Positions 54,552-62,419 are shown, counted from the first letter of the stretch. The stretch: DNA of 64,000 nt from Bacillota bacterium (GCA_023416745.1 JAEZHF010000063.1:36619-100618); one strand, 5' to 3'. The notes: generated from the letters alone by a model not told the origin. Made by a program: numbers and translations.

Positions 54552-54755
54552 ATGAATGGATCTTTATGGCCACTATTGCTGCTTTGCGGGTGCGGCGGCG
54601 GCGGTTTCGGAGGGGGCTGCGGCTGCAATGACGGCTGCAACGACGGCTGCGGATGCGGCGGCGGAATGGGCAGCATTTGGCCCCTGCTTCTGCTGTGCTG
54701 CTGCGGCGGTTTCGGCGGCGGATGCGGCTGCGGCGACAACTGCAACTGCAGGTAA
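54552..54755 (+). CDS. Cys/Gly-rich small protein with internal duplication
   Basis: 67 residues, of which 14 are Cys and 24 Gly. Two halves repeat the pattern WPLLLLCxCGG, FGGGCGC, then Asp/Asn-Gly-Cys pairs (residues 6-35 and 43-66). Perfect AAGGAGG lies eight bases before ATG, and a clean terminator follows, so it is a real gene. No radical SAM maturase or protease is adjacent, arguing against a modified peptide. Candidates: an insoluble disulfide-linked spore coat or exosporium protein, supported by the sigma-K-like promoter, or a metal-binding peptide under the divergent ArsR gene. Not recognised as a known family. Confidence 0.72.
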   Translation: MNGSLWPLLLLCGCGGGGFGGGCGCNDGCNDGCGCGGGMGSIWPLLLLCCCGGFGGGCGCGDNCNCR

Positions 54756-54794
54756 ACGAATACATCCACTTCTATTTCCCATATATCCTCTTTG

Positions 54795-54821
54795 AATGCC
54801 GGTGATACGGCATTCTTTTTT
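54795..54821 (+). terminator. Terminator of the Cys/Gly-rich gene
   Basis: AATGCCG, loop GTGATA, CGGCATT, then CTTTTTT. Confidence 0.9.
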
Positions 54822-54932
54822 GCAATCTCAATCCACATTGGCTAAATATCATTGACATTCTAATATCAAATAATATATCTTCAAAAAAGATATCCACCAT
54901 AATATTCTATCTGTGAACGGGGGCTTCCCAAT

Positions 54933-55430
54933 ATGCATGAAATACATTTTGAAGAAATGAAAGATGAATACATTGATGATGCTTTAGATATATACAATCA
55001 CTATATCATCAATACAAACGTCACTTTTCATACGCACAGTCTGTCGAAGGAGCAAATGTACGAACTGGTTTTTTTCAACAGTCATAAATATATGGCGTAT
55101 GTGATCTTGTCTGACGGTACGATATGTGGTTATGTCATATTGGGACCGTATAAGAAACGAGAAGCATACGCAGGTACCGCCGAAGTCACGATTTATTTGA
55201 AACCTGAATATTCCGGCAAAGGCATCGGAAGCAAGGCGCTCAAGTTTATTGAAGATTTCGCCAAAAGTCATGACATCCATGTGCTAATCGCGGTAATTTG
55301 CGGTGAGAATGCCAAAAGCATTAATCTGTTCGCTAAAAACGGTTACTGCCAGTGCGCGCACTTTAGGGAAGTGGGCAGAAAATTCAACAAGTGGCTGGAT
55401 GTAGTAGCCTATCAGAAGATCCTATTATAA
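54933..55430 (+). CDS. GNAT acetyltransferase (phosphinothricin-acetyltransferase-like)
   Basis: 165 residues. Acetyl-CoA loop in KPEYSGKGIGSKALKF near 90-105; opening MKDEYIDDALDIYNHYIINTNVTF and late GENAKSINLFAKNGY match the PAT/YncA group. Substrate unknown (amino-acid analogues, methionine sulfone or similar). The gene is clearly AT-richer than its neighbours, hinting at recent acquisition. It has its own weak ribosome site and no partners. Confidence 0.82.
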   Translation: MHEIHFEEMKDEYIDDALDIYNHYIINTNVTFHTHSLSKEQMYELVFFNSHKYMAYVILSDGTICGYVILGPYKKREAYAGTAEVTIYLKPEYSGKGIGSKALKFIEDFAKSHDIHVLIAVICGENAKSINLFAKNGYCQCAHFREVGRKFNKWLDVVAYQKILL

Positions 55431-55462
55431 GAAACTGCCGTGTGTTGTGCTTAAATCATTCC

Positions 55463-55804
55463 TTACGCCCCGCAAGCCCAATCCCCAAACAAAATGCTGA
55501 TCATGATGATGGCGATGATATTCACCCCACCGCCGATGAGCCAAAACATGCCGAGCGCTTTGAGGAACGAGCTGACGCCTCGCTTCGTCTCGCGGATATC
55601 TTTGGCGTGCATCAGCAGGCCGATGCTCACGGGGATGAGCCCCGCGCAAAGGACCGCGACAGCGGTAAAAATACCTGAGAAATCAAAATCGGCGATGCGA
55701 AAGATGCGGATGAAATTGACAACAAACAGCGCCGCTCCGGCTACAGCCAAAACAGCGCCCGCTATGATCAGTACACGCTTGACCGCTTTTTTGTTTTTCA
55801 TCAA
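55463..55804 (-). CDS. Small membrane protein with three hydrophobic segments
   Basis: 113 residues: basic N-terminus, hydrophobic segments near 10-30 (VLIIAGAVLAVAGAALFVV), 43-65 and 82-108. No family recognised. It lies convergent to the GNAT gene, upstream in map position of the 71-residue gene and in the same direction, perhaps one transcript. Confidence 0.6.
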   Translation of the reverse strand: MMKNKKAVKRVLIIAGAVLAVAGAALFVVNFIRIFRIADFDFSGIFTAVAVLCAGLIPVSIGLLMHAKDIRETKRGVSSFLKALGMFWLIGGGVNIIAIIMISILFGDWACGA

Positions 55805-55826
55805 TGCCTCTATGTTGCTGATACGC

Positions 55827-56042
55827 TCAGGACGCCCGGCAGAGCGTTTCCATGATGCCGCCGTAGAGCTTGCCTGCTTCTGTGGGCAGGTGTTCGTCGT
55901 TTAGTCCTTCGCGCAGTATGCGCCCGCCCACGTGCTCAAGCGTCAGAAAATACTCGAACTCGCTGAGGTCTTTTTTAAAGTCGAACGGGAAGCCCGCCGA
56001 ATGGAGCAGCTCCAGCTGCTGTTCGCTGAAACGGATTTTCAT
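55827..56042 (-). CDS. Hypothetical 71-residue protein
   Basis: MKIRFSEQQLELLHSAGFPF begins a small, soluble, acidic helical protein. ATG at 56042 has GGAGG six bases upstream on the minus strand, which decides the start over an upstream in-frame codon. No motif recognised. It is 22 bases before the small membrane protein gene, so likely co-transcribed. Confidence 0.6.
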   Translation of the reverse strand: MKIRFSEQQLELLHSAGFPFDFKKDLSEFEYFLTLEHVGGRILREGLNDEHLPTEAGKLYGGIMETLCRAS

Positions 56043-56228
56043 GATAGCCTCCAAAGAAAATCGCCGCGATCAAATCACGCCAGAAAAATAAGCTGCTTTG
56101 TATGTTAGTGCGAATGCCGTTAACGGCAGGGTGTGAATGGTGGGTGTCCGAGCATTGACGCCCTGACATTGTTTATACTATCACATACCAAATCTGGAAG
56201 TCAAGCCCGTGTGCTGGTATGTGCTGGA

Positions 56229-56390
56229 TTATGCGGAAACTCCGGCGGCGGGCAGCGTGAAACGGAACACGATGCCGCCTTCCTCCGTGTAGCGCGCGGA
56301 TATTTCACCGCCATGGGCTTTGATGATATTCCGGCAGATGGATAGGCCAAGTCCGGACACTGAGCGCCCCTTGCCGGGGGTGTGGGAAAT
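56229..56390 (-). pseudogene. Remnant of a sensor histidine kinase (3' end)
   Basis: A 53-codon open frame on the minus strand translates to the last part of a HATPase_c domain: GKGRSVSGLGLSICRNIIKA, then HGGEISARYTEEGG and a VFRFTLP ending before TAA. The G2 box GLGLSI is intact, but an upstream TAA and the absence of HisKA, N and G1 boxes show that the rest of the gene is gone. A relic of a deletion or rearrangement. Confidence 0.7.
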
Positions 56391-56420
56391 TTAGAATACA
56401 TGTGTTGTCTGTGAATCTGA

Positions 56421-56448
56421 ACATCACAGCGGCATAACACATAATATA
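56421..56448 (+). promoter_or_regulatory. Sigma-K-like promoter of the Pro/Gly/Trp-rich gene
   Basis: AC at 56421-56422, 17 bases, then CATAATATA at 56440-56448, the same layout as at 54493. It ends 41 bases before the start codon. Confidence 0.45.
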
Positions 56449-56489
56449 CATCAGCAGTCCTGACAGGACGCTTTGAAAGGAGTCTTTTT

Positions 56490-56915
56490 ATGCCTGATGG
56501 TTTTCGTTCCCCCGGCGGCGGACCGGGAAGGCCTCCCGGCGGCGGACCGGGCGGCGGGCCCGGAATGCCAGGCCCGGGACCTTGGCCCGGACCCAGACCC
56601 GGACCCAGACCCGGACCCTGGCCCGGACCCAGACCGGGACCCTGGCCTGGCCCCAGACCCGGACCCTGGCCCGGACCTTGGATTGGTCCCCGGCCCTGGC
56701 CGATTGTACCCTCGGGGCCAAGATGTGACTGGGTTGACCAGTTTGGACGGTGTTGCTACCGCAACGGTTGGTGCTGTGACAGCTTTGGACGGTGTGAGTT
56801 TGTCGGCGGCATCGGATCACCGGTAGCCAGCCGTAACGGGTCCACGACCGGCTGGTACGGTGTTCCAGGCGGCTGGTATCCGCGCGGTTACGACGACGAT
56901 GATTTTGACGACTGA
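56490..56915 (+). CDS. Pro/Gly/Trp/Arg-repeat protein with Cys-rich centre
   Basis: 141 residues. Residues 8-30 are GGGPG-type; about 29-70 are repeats of PGPRPGPW; about 78-103 hold six cysteines with CDWVDQFGRCCYRNGWCCD and SFGRCEF; an acidic DDDDFDD tail ends it. No signal peptide or membrane helix. RBS GAAAGGAG precedes ATG. It is probably an intrinsically disordered structural protein; the sigma-K-like promoter suggests spore coat or exosporium. No family recognised. Confidence 0.68.
   Translation: MPDGFRSPGGGPGRPPGGGPGGGPGMPGPGPWPGPRPGPRPGPWPGPRPGPWPGPRPGPWPGPWIGPRPWPIVPSGPRCDWVDQFGRCCYRNGWCCDSFGRCEFVGGIGSPVASRNGSTTGWYGVPGGWYPRGYDDDDFDD
56571..56700. repeat. Pro-Gly coding tandem repeats
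   Basis: Degenerate 12- and 24-base units built on CCCGGACCCAGACC and CCTGGCCCGGACC run through this stretch, so copy number may vary. Confidence 0.75.
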
Positions 56916-57007
56916 GGATAATATCCGCGCTGTCTGTTGGGAACGGCTTGTCCAGACACACGGTGTTCAGCAGGCTGTTTTTAAACAGGGTCGTCATCAA
57001 TATATAG

Positions 57008-57034
57008 GCCGGCCCGACGCTTTGCCGAGCCGGC
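57008..57034 (+). terminator. Possible terminator after the Pro/Gly/Trp-rich gene
   Basis: GCCGGC and GCCGGC (self-complementary arms) with a 15-base loop; the T-run is short. Confidence 0.4.
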
Positions 57035-57088
57035 TTTACATTCTTTGCCGCAGACTGGGTATGTACGGACAGCCTGTCGGCTCATGCG

Positions 57089-57427
57089 TCAGAACAGCCG
57101 GCCCGGTCCGTCCGCCTCCAGCAGCCGGTTCAGATACGATATGCTCTCGGAAACGAGCTTTTGGTAATTCCTCGCCGCACCCAGAAAGCTCCTCACGTCC
57201 TCCTGCTCCAGAAAATCCTTGTATTTTGCGTACAGCGCCTTTAAGCGGGCGATCATGTCCGCTTCCGACAGCTTCTGGTGATACAGCTGGCTATGTTCTC
57301 TCTCAAAGCTGGCCATCATCTGGCGGTAATTCGTCATCAGGCCTCTGCGGCGGCTCATCATCTGGTCATATTCCGGCGTTTTTTTCAATGCAGCAGCCAG
57401 CTCCTGCAGCTCTTTGTTGGGCGTCAT
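57089..57427 (-). CDS. YlbF/YmcA-family protein
   Basis: 112 residues, all-helical, with ELAAALKKTPEYDQMM at the N-terminus and YQKLVSESISYLNRLLE near the end, both typical of the YlbF fold. In Bacillus, YlbF, YmcA and YaaT form a complex that affects RNase Y maturation and so sporulation, competence and biofilm. Which paralog this is cannot be told. GGAGGC lies before ATG. Single gene. Confidence 0.8.
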   Translation of the reverse strand: MTPNKELQELAAALKKTPEYDQMMSRRRGLMTNYRQMMASFEREHSQLYHQKLSEADMIARLKALYAKYKDFLEQEDVRSFLGAARNYQKLVSESISYLNRLLEADGPGRLF

Positions 57428-57625
57428 GCCGTTGCCTCCTTTGCCCGGTATTTACTGTATACTATTAGACAGCAGGCCGACCGGTGACGCATGGTTTTTT
57501 ATGCCTATACAAAAATAGAAAGCTTTAGACAGATGTCATTTTACTGTAATAAGGGTATGTCTATGGTTTGGCTTCACATACAGAACGTATTTTAAATATT
57601 TCCTGATGTCTCTTTTTCCTTTTCC
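57428..57625. other. Intergenic region before the sigma-factor operon
   Basis: About 200 AT-rich bases between divergent genes. No repeat, terminator or small ORF with a good ribosome site was found. Confidence 0.4.
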
Positions 57626-57650
57626 GAACAAAAACAGTTATAATTCGTTT
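57626..57650 (+). promoter_or_regulatory. ECF-type promoter of the sigma-factor operon
   Basis: CGAAC, 16 bases, CGTTT: the layout of autoregulated ECF promoters (GAAC-N16/17-CGT). A TATAAT at 57639-57644 could also serve the vegetative sigma. Confidence 0.5.
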
Positions 57651-57667
57651 ATAGAAGTGAAAGGGGT

Positions 57668-58249
57668 ATGTGGGGTTTGACAGATGAATATCAGCTGCTA
57701 AAATCCTTTTCAAACGGGGATACATCCTCCATCGACGCGCTGATTGCCCAGTACGAGGACGATCTGTTTAATTTGTGCTGCAAGCTGCACCATAACCGCG
57801 CCGATGCCGAGGACCTCTATCAGCAGACGTGGGTGAAGGTTGTGCGCTACGCCCAAACCTACCGGAACAGATCCTTCAATAACTGGCTCTACACCATCTG
57901 CCTGAACGCTTACCGCGACGGCTGGCGGCGGGACAAGCTCCGGCGCAGCATATCCGGCGGCTTTGGGGATGAAGACGCACTGGAGTACGCGTTGGAATCG
58001 GCAACGGACAACGTCTCGGCGGAAAGCGCGGCGATGGACAACCTCTCGCAGCGGATGCTGGCGGAAAAAGTCGGCCTGCTGCCCGAAAAGCTGCGGCTGC
58101 CGGTGATACTCTATTATTTTGAGGACATGAGCTACGAAGAAAGCGCGCGACTGCTGGGTGTGCCGGTGGGGACGATCAAATCCCGCCTGAACGCGGCCAA
58201 GCAGAAGCTGCGCATAGAAATGGAGAGAGAGCTTGATGCTGGATATTGA
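57668..58249 (+). CDS. RNA polymerase ECF sigma factor
   Basis: 193 residues with sigma region 2 (YEDDLFNLCCKLHHNRADAEDLYQQTWVKV, about 24-53, and FNNWLYTICLN) and region 4 (LPEKLRLPVILYYFEDMSYEE, VGTIKSRLNAAKQKL, about 137-185). Regions 1 and 3 are absent, as in extracytoplasmic-function sigmas. It overlaps the anti-sigma gene by 14 bases, so the two are co-translated. Likely activates its own operon. Confidence 0.93.
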   Translation: MWGLTDEYQLLKSFSNGDTSSIDALIAQYEDDLFNLCCKLHHNRADAEDLYQQTWVKVVRYAQTYRNRSFNNWLYTICLNAYRDGWRRDKLRRSISGGFGDEDALEYALESATDNVSAESAAMDNLSQRMLAEKVGLLPEKLRLPVILYYFEDMSYEESARLLGVPVGTIKSRLNAAKQKLRIEMERELDAGY

Positions 58250-59243
58250 TAAGGAACTCAAAGCGTTGAGCAAAATTAAGCAAAGACCCGGCAACGCATT
58301 GCGTGCGTCCACGCGTGCTTTGGTGCAAGACGAAGCCCGTCGCATGCAGGCCGGTGATCGCCGGATTTCCGCGAAACCGGCGCGGCGGAAGGTGCGCTGG
58401 GCGGCGGTGTGCGCTGCTGCAGCCGCGCTGATGCTGATTGCTGCGCTGGCGCTTGCCCCTGCCCAAACGGCGAAGGCCGCCGGTTATTACACCATCGATA
58501 TCAACCCCAGCGTCACGCTCAGCGTAGACGAAAACGACATCGTGCTGTCGGCAGACGCGGGCAACGAGGACGCTGCCGAACTGCTTGAGAACATGCAGCT
58601 GGCTGGTCTGCCCATAGGCAATGCGCTGAACGCGCTTGTTGAGGCTGCCGCGAACGGCGGTTGGCTGAAAGGGAACGGCCATGTGCTGGTGGCGCACTTC
58701 GGGGATACGCCGGGCATCAGCGAACAGCAGGCCATAGAGATCGTCAGCAGCGCTGCGGGAGATGCGGTGAATGTGCTGGTATTGCAGAGCAGCAAGGAAA
58801 ACTTTGAAGCATCTGAAAAGCAGCATAAAAGCGCGGGTCTGGATCTGCTCAGGAAGAATGCGGAGAGCCTGGGCATCGACAGCGGTATGGACGTGGACGA
58901 TATGATCACCGCTGTTGAAAAGAAGAAGCATCCGCAGAACAACGGCGGGCAGGGAAGCCAAAAGCCGGATACCGCGGAGCACTCCGAAAAGCCCTCCCCC
59001 ACGCCAAAGCCGACTGCCAGCGCAAGGCCGGAAAAAAGCGGCGGACAGCAGGATAACGGTAAGGACAATGACGACAGGCCGGACAAGCCAGGCGGCAGCG
59101 AAAAACCGGACAAGGACACAAACGGCGGCTCTGGCGGCAACGGTAAAGACGACGGCAAAGATAACAGCGGCGGAAACAGCGGAGGCAAACCGGGTGACGG
59201 CAAGGGTGGAGACAACCGCAATAACGGCAAAGACAACCGCTGA
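58236..59243 (+). CDS. RsgI-like membrane anti-sigma factor
   Basis: 335 residues: cytoplasmic N-terminus (about 1-50) that should bind the sigma factor, one transmembrane helix (about 53-75), an extracytoplasmic RsgI-like domain (about 80-230) opening YTIDINPSVTLSVDENDIV, and a long disordered Gly/Asn/Lys/Asp tail (about 235-335). In RsgI proteins the outer domain or tail senses polysaccharide or stress and triggers proteolysis that frees the sigma factor. ATG at 58236 lies inside the sigma gene's end. The tail may contact wall or matrix. Confidence 0.82.
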   Translation: MLDIDKELKALSKIKQRPGNALRASTRALVQDEARRMQAGDRRISAKPARRKVRWAAVCAAAAALMLIAALALAPAQTAKAAGYYTIDINPSVTLSVDENDIVLSADAGNEDAAELLENMQLAGLPIGNALNALVEAAANGGWLKGNGHVLVAHFGDTPGISEQQAIEIVSSAAGDAVNVLVLQSSKENFEASEKQHKSAGLDLLRKNAESLGIDSGMDVDDMITAVEKKKHPQNNGGQGSQKPDTAEHSEKPSPTPKPTASARPEKSGGQQDNGKDNDDRPDKPGGSEKPDKDTNGGSGGNGKDDGKDNSGGNSGGKPGDGKGGDNRNNGKDNR

Positions 59244-59301
59244 GTCATATCCGTCATGACCATTTTCTAAACCAAACAAATAAAAAACCATGGAGGAAAC
59301 C

Positions 59302-60597
59302 ATGAAACACAACACAAAAGCCGGCCGTATCACGGCGGTCGCATTCACACTCATTTTCATGTTAACCACTGTACTGGCAGGCTGCTCCGCAGCGCCGGAC
59401 GCCGCAGCGCCCGCACAGACGGCGGTGCCCGCAGCGGGCATTGAATCCACAGCGCCATCCACAGCGCCGGCGGGCACAATTGAACCCAGTGTGACGGAAA
59501 CCGAAGGCATCGGTTATGTGTCGCTGGACGTAAACCCCAGCGTACAGCTGGCAATCAAGGGCGGCATCGTGCTGGGCGTCACGGCGTTCAACGACGACGG
59601 TGAGGAGATATTGCTAAGCTGCGACGTAGTGGGTCAGACCTATGAAAACGCGGTGGATCAGCTGATCGGGATACTGGCGGCGGACGGTTATCTGGCTCCG
59701 GCGGAAACGGACCCGTCCATCGTGATCACCGCGTACGGCGATGTGGAAGACGGCCTGATTACCGGTATTGAAACGCAGGCACAGGAGTCTCTGACCGCAC
59801 TGGGACTGGACTGCCCCATATACGCATCCGACGTATCGGACGAAATGGCGGATACCGCAAAAAGCTATGGGCTCACACCCGGCCGTTTTCTGCTGATCAG
59901 TTATCTCGCGGACAGCGAGGGCCTGAGCATGGAAGACGCGATTGCCGAATACGCCGGTATGCGCATGGGTGATCTGACGCATCTCGTCGGAGACGCGCTC
60001 GGTCTGTACGGAGACCTGTCTCCCCTGCTTGAAGGCTTGACGGATGAGCAAAAGGCCATACTGACTGCAGCAAAGGAAGCTTACGCATCGGCAATGCATG
60101 CCGCGGCTCAGGCTCATCGCGAAGCCAAAGCCGCTGCGATAGATGCATTCAAAGCGGCGAAAGAAGCCGCGCAGCAGGCGTTTAAAGACACTAAGGACAG
60201 AAACGCGTGGAAGCAGGCCAAGTCGGCCGCACAGCAGGCGTTCCAGCAGGCCAAAGCAGATGGCAAGGCTATGTTTGAAGCAGCCAAGGCGAAAGCCCGA
60301 GGCGATTTTATGGCCGCCGTGGCAGCGCTGGGCCTTGACCCCGGCCTTATTGAAAACCTGCTGGCCTGGGAATTCGATTTCAATTGGAACAGCGGCAGCT
60401 GGGGCGATGCCCCCGAAGAACCCGGCGAAGATCCAGAGGATAAAGGCAAGGGTAAAAAAGACAAAGCTGACGACGACAAAGACGATGAAGATGACGATGA
60501 CGACGACGATGACGACGACGATGACGAAGATGACGACGGCGGCGGCAAGCCGGATAACAGCGGCAAGCCGGGCAAGGGTGATAAGGGCAAACGGTAA
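59302..60597 (+). CDS. Lipoprotein with RsgI-like domain, helical coil and poly-Asp tail
   Basis: 431 residues. Lipobox near 25 (LAGC); an RsgI-like domain (about 65-180) opening YVSLDVNPSVQLAIKGGIV, paralogous to the anti-sigma factor's outer domain; an Ala/Lys/Gln-rich helical coil (about 255-345) of roughly 11-residue periodicity; and an acidic tail with about 15 consecutive Asp/Glu. GGAGG precedes ATG 59302. Last gene of the sigma operon. It may act as a decoy or co-sensor for the anti-sigma factor, or bind calcium (inference). Confidence 0.78.
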   Translation: MKHNTKAGRITAVAFTLIFMLTTVLAGCSAAPDAAAPAQTAVPAAGIESTAPSTAPAGTIEPSVTETEGIGYVSLDVNPSVQLAIKGGIVLGVTAFNDDGEEILLSCDVVGQTYENAVDQLIGILAADGYLAPAETDPSIVITAYGDVEDGLITGIETQAQESLTALGLDCPIYASDVSDEMADTAKSYGLTPGRFLLISYLADSEGLSMEDAIAEYAGMRMGDLTHLVGDALGLYGDLSPLLEGLTDEQKAILTAAKEAYASAMHAAAQAHREAKAAAIDAFKAAKEAAQQAFKDTKDRNAWKQAKSAAQQAFQQAKADGKAMFEAAKAKARGDFMAAVAALGLDPGLIENLLAWEFDFNWNSGSWGDAPEEPGEDPEDKGKGKKDKADDDKDDEDDDDDDDDDDDDEDDDGGGKPDNSGKPGKGDKGKR

Positions 60598-60630
60598 ATT
60601 GGGAGATGTATCGGTCTGACCTGAATTGGC

Positions 60631-60659
60631 AAAAGGCGCTCTGCATGGGGCGCTTTTTG
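60631..60659 (+). terminator. Terminator of the sigma-factor operon
   Basis: AAAAGGCGC and GGCGCTTTTT form a nine-pair stem (one G-U), followed by T-rich sequence. Confidence 0.85.
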
Positions 60660-60872
60660 TTTTGGCACAATCCTAAAGTTAATGCCTGTTAAAAAGCGCC
60701 TTACCAACATTTGCTTGATTATGTTTGATTGATAGGATAAAATTTTACCAAGTTCGGCAGGACGCGGCTTGCGTCACGCAGATCAAATATACTAAAACCC
60801 GCAATCCGGTACACAGCATCCCCCGGCTGTTACCGCCGTGCTTGTAAGCTAAAGTCGAGAAAGCGTGAGACA

Positions 60873-61700
60873 ATGGTCACTGTGGTTCTATCCGCATTAC
60901 ATATACGAAAATCTTACGGCGGACGGCACGTATTAAACGATGCCTGCCTTGACGTGCGCCGCGGCGAGGCTGTCGCGCTGGTGGGCGAAAACGGCTGCGG
61001 CAAGAGCACGCTGCTGCGCCTGCTCTGCGGCGTGACGAGACCGGATGGCGGTACAGTGACCACAGCGGCAACAACCCGCGCCGCCCTCATCCCCGACCGC
61101 TTCGAGAAGCTCAACATGAGTGCGGCCCGCTTCATCGAGCACATGCGCGGCATGGAGAACGCGGACGCCAAGTCGGCAGCGCATTACTTCGATATGTTTG
61201 CGATGACGGCATATCTTGATACGCCGCTCAAATACCTGTCCAAGGGCATGCTGCAAAAGGTGGCAGTGATACAGGCGCTGCTGGGCGAGCGCGACATACT
61301 GTTCATGGACGAACCTCTGTCCGGTCAGGATGCGGTGTCGCAGCTGCGCTTCGCCGACGAGATACGCCGCCGCAAGCAGGACGGCATGGCGGTGGTCATG
61401 GCGTGCCACGAGCCGTTTCTGATCGAGGCGGTGGCCGACCGCGTGCTGCAGATCAAGGACGGCGCACTGGCGGACGGCACTGGTTACATGATTCAGAGCG
61501 CCAGCCCGCGCTGCGTGATACTTGCGCTTCCGGACAAGGCGGATATCGGGGCGCTGGTGCAAGCCGCGTCGCCGGATGCGCAGCTTAGCCCATGCGGCCG
61601 GATGCTGCGCATTGAGGCAAGCCGAACGAGCGGGCATGAACTGCTCACGCTTCTGCTGGCACACGGCATCCGCATCATCAAATATGAGGAGACGTTATGA
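60873..61700 (+). CDS. ABC transporter ATP-binding protein
   Basis: 275 residues: Walker A GENGCGKST near 38, signature LSKGMLQKV near 117 (a variant of LSGGQ), Walker B ILFMDEP near 144, and a late H-loop in ACHEPF. The C-terminal about 60 residues form a small alpha/beta extension. It pairs with the membrane gene at 61697 (four-base overlap), making an ABC-2-like exporter. Substrate unknown; such pairs often handle antibiotics or lipids. Confidence 0.9.
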   Translation: MVTVVLSALHIRKSYGGRHVLNDACLDVRRGEAVALVGENGCGKSTLLRLLCGVTRPDGGTVTTAATTRAALIPDRFEKLNMSAARFIEHMRGMENADAKSAAHYFDMFAMTAYLDTPLKYLSKGMLQKVAVIQALLGERDILFMDEPLSGQDAVSQLRFADEIRRRKQDGMAVVMACHEPFLIEAVADRVLQIKDGALADGTGYMIQSASPRCVILALPDKADIGALVQAASPDAQLSPCGRMLRIEASRTSGHELLTLLLAHGIRIIKYEETL

Positions 61701-62419
61701 AAGCGCTGTTTGCGTTTGAAAAGGACGTACTGCTGCGCAGCGGACGGCTCGTGATGCCGTCGCTGCTGCTTGTGGCGTACATCGGCATCGCATATGCCAT
61801 CGCTCCGCTGGACATACGCTCCAGCTTCAGCATCGGCGCGCTGGTGGTGTTTGTACTGACACTCATCGCGGGCGTGATGGCCGCGGGTCTTGGTTGCCCG
61901 ATGATCGAACAGGCCATGCTGGTGAAGCTGCCGCGCAAGACCCCGTTTTTTCTCTCCCGCGCGCTGCTCATCGCGGCGCTCGCGGCAGTCTTCGCGCTGA
62001 TCTCCGTACTGGGACCGATGCTGATCCACTTTGCCTCTGGAGCAACGCTTTTCAAGCGCCCCGTTTCGGCGGCAGATACGCTGTCCGGCTTTGCGCTGTT
62101 TTGGCTGGCGTCGTACAGCGGCGGCATGGCGGGGCTGTTCACCTCCTCCCGGCTGATACGCGGGCGGCGCACCGCGATATTGCTGAGTGCGGTTTATTGT
62201 GTGCTGACCGTGGTAAAGGGCGCGCTGATCAAAAAAGCAGCGTTCCTCGCGTACATACTGTGGATACTGCCGCCGGTGCACGATCTGACGGTGGCGTACA
62301 GCGCGGATAACGGTTTCAGTTATTACGCTGTGTTGCCGTATTTTATTTGGCTGCTGCTGTATGCCGCGGCGCAGACTGCCGTCTACGCGGTGCTGATGAC
62401 GCGGCGGCGGTTCGAATAA
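61697..62419 (+). CDS. ABC transporter permease
   Basis: 240 residues with six hydrophobic segments, the ABC-2 membrane-protein pattern. Overlaps the ATPase gene by four bases (ATGA). No periplasmic binding protein is present, so export is more likely than import. Confidence 0.8.
   Translation: MKALFAFEKDVLLRSGRLVMPSLLLVAYIGIAYAIAPLDIRSSFSIGALVVFVLTLIAGVMAAGLGCPMIEQAMLVKLPRKTPFFLSRALLIAALAAVFALISVLGPMLIHFASGATLFKRPVSAADTLSGFALFWLASYSGGMAGLFTSSRLIRGRRTAILLSAVYCVLTVVKGALIKKAAFLAYILWILPPVHDLTVAYSADNGFSYYAVLPYFIWLLLYAAAQTAVYAVLMTRRRFE

Noticed and set aside
54552..54755. Ribosomally made modified peptide precursor
   Set aside because: No maturase, protease or transporter gene is adjacent and the Cys pattern is a structural repeat, not a leader-core layout.
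54491..54838. Minus-strand Pro/Gln-rich frame opposite the Cys/Gly gene
   Set aside because: Shadow of the GC-rich repeat; lacks start signals and runs through the terminator.
56571..56700. CRISPR-like repeats
   Set aside because: The units are short, contiguous and in frame, coding for Pro-Gly repeats; there are no spacers.
58487..59263. Leu/Pro/Ser-rich minus-strand frame opposite the anti-sigma gene
   Set aside because: Reverse reading of the Gly/Lys/Asp repeat tail; no start signals.
58176..59510. 444-codon minus-strand frame across the sigma operon
   Set aside because: Overlaps two well-supported genes on the other strand and has no recognisable domain.
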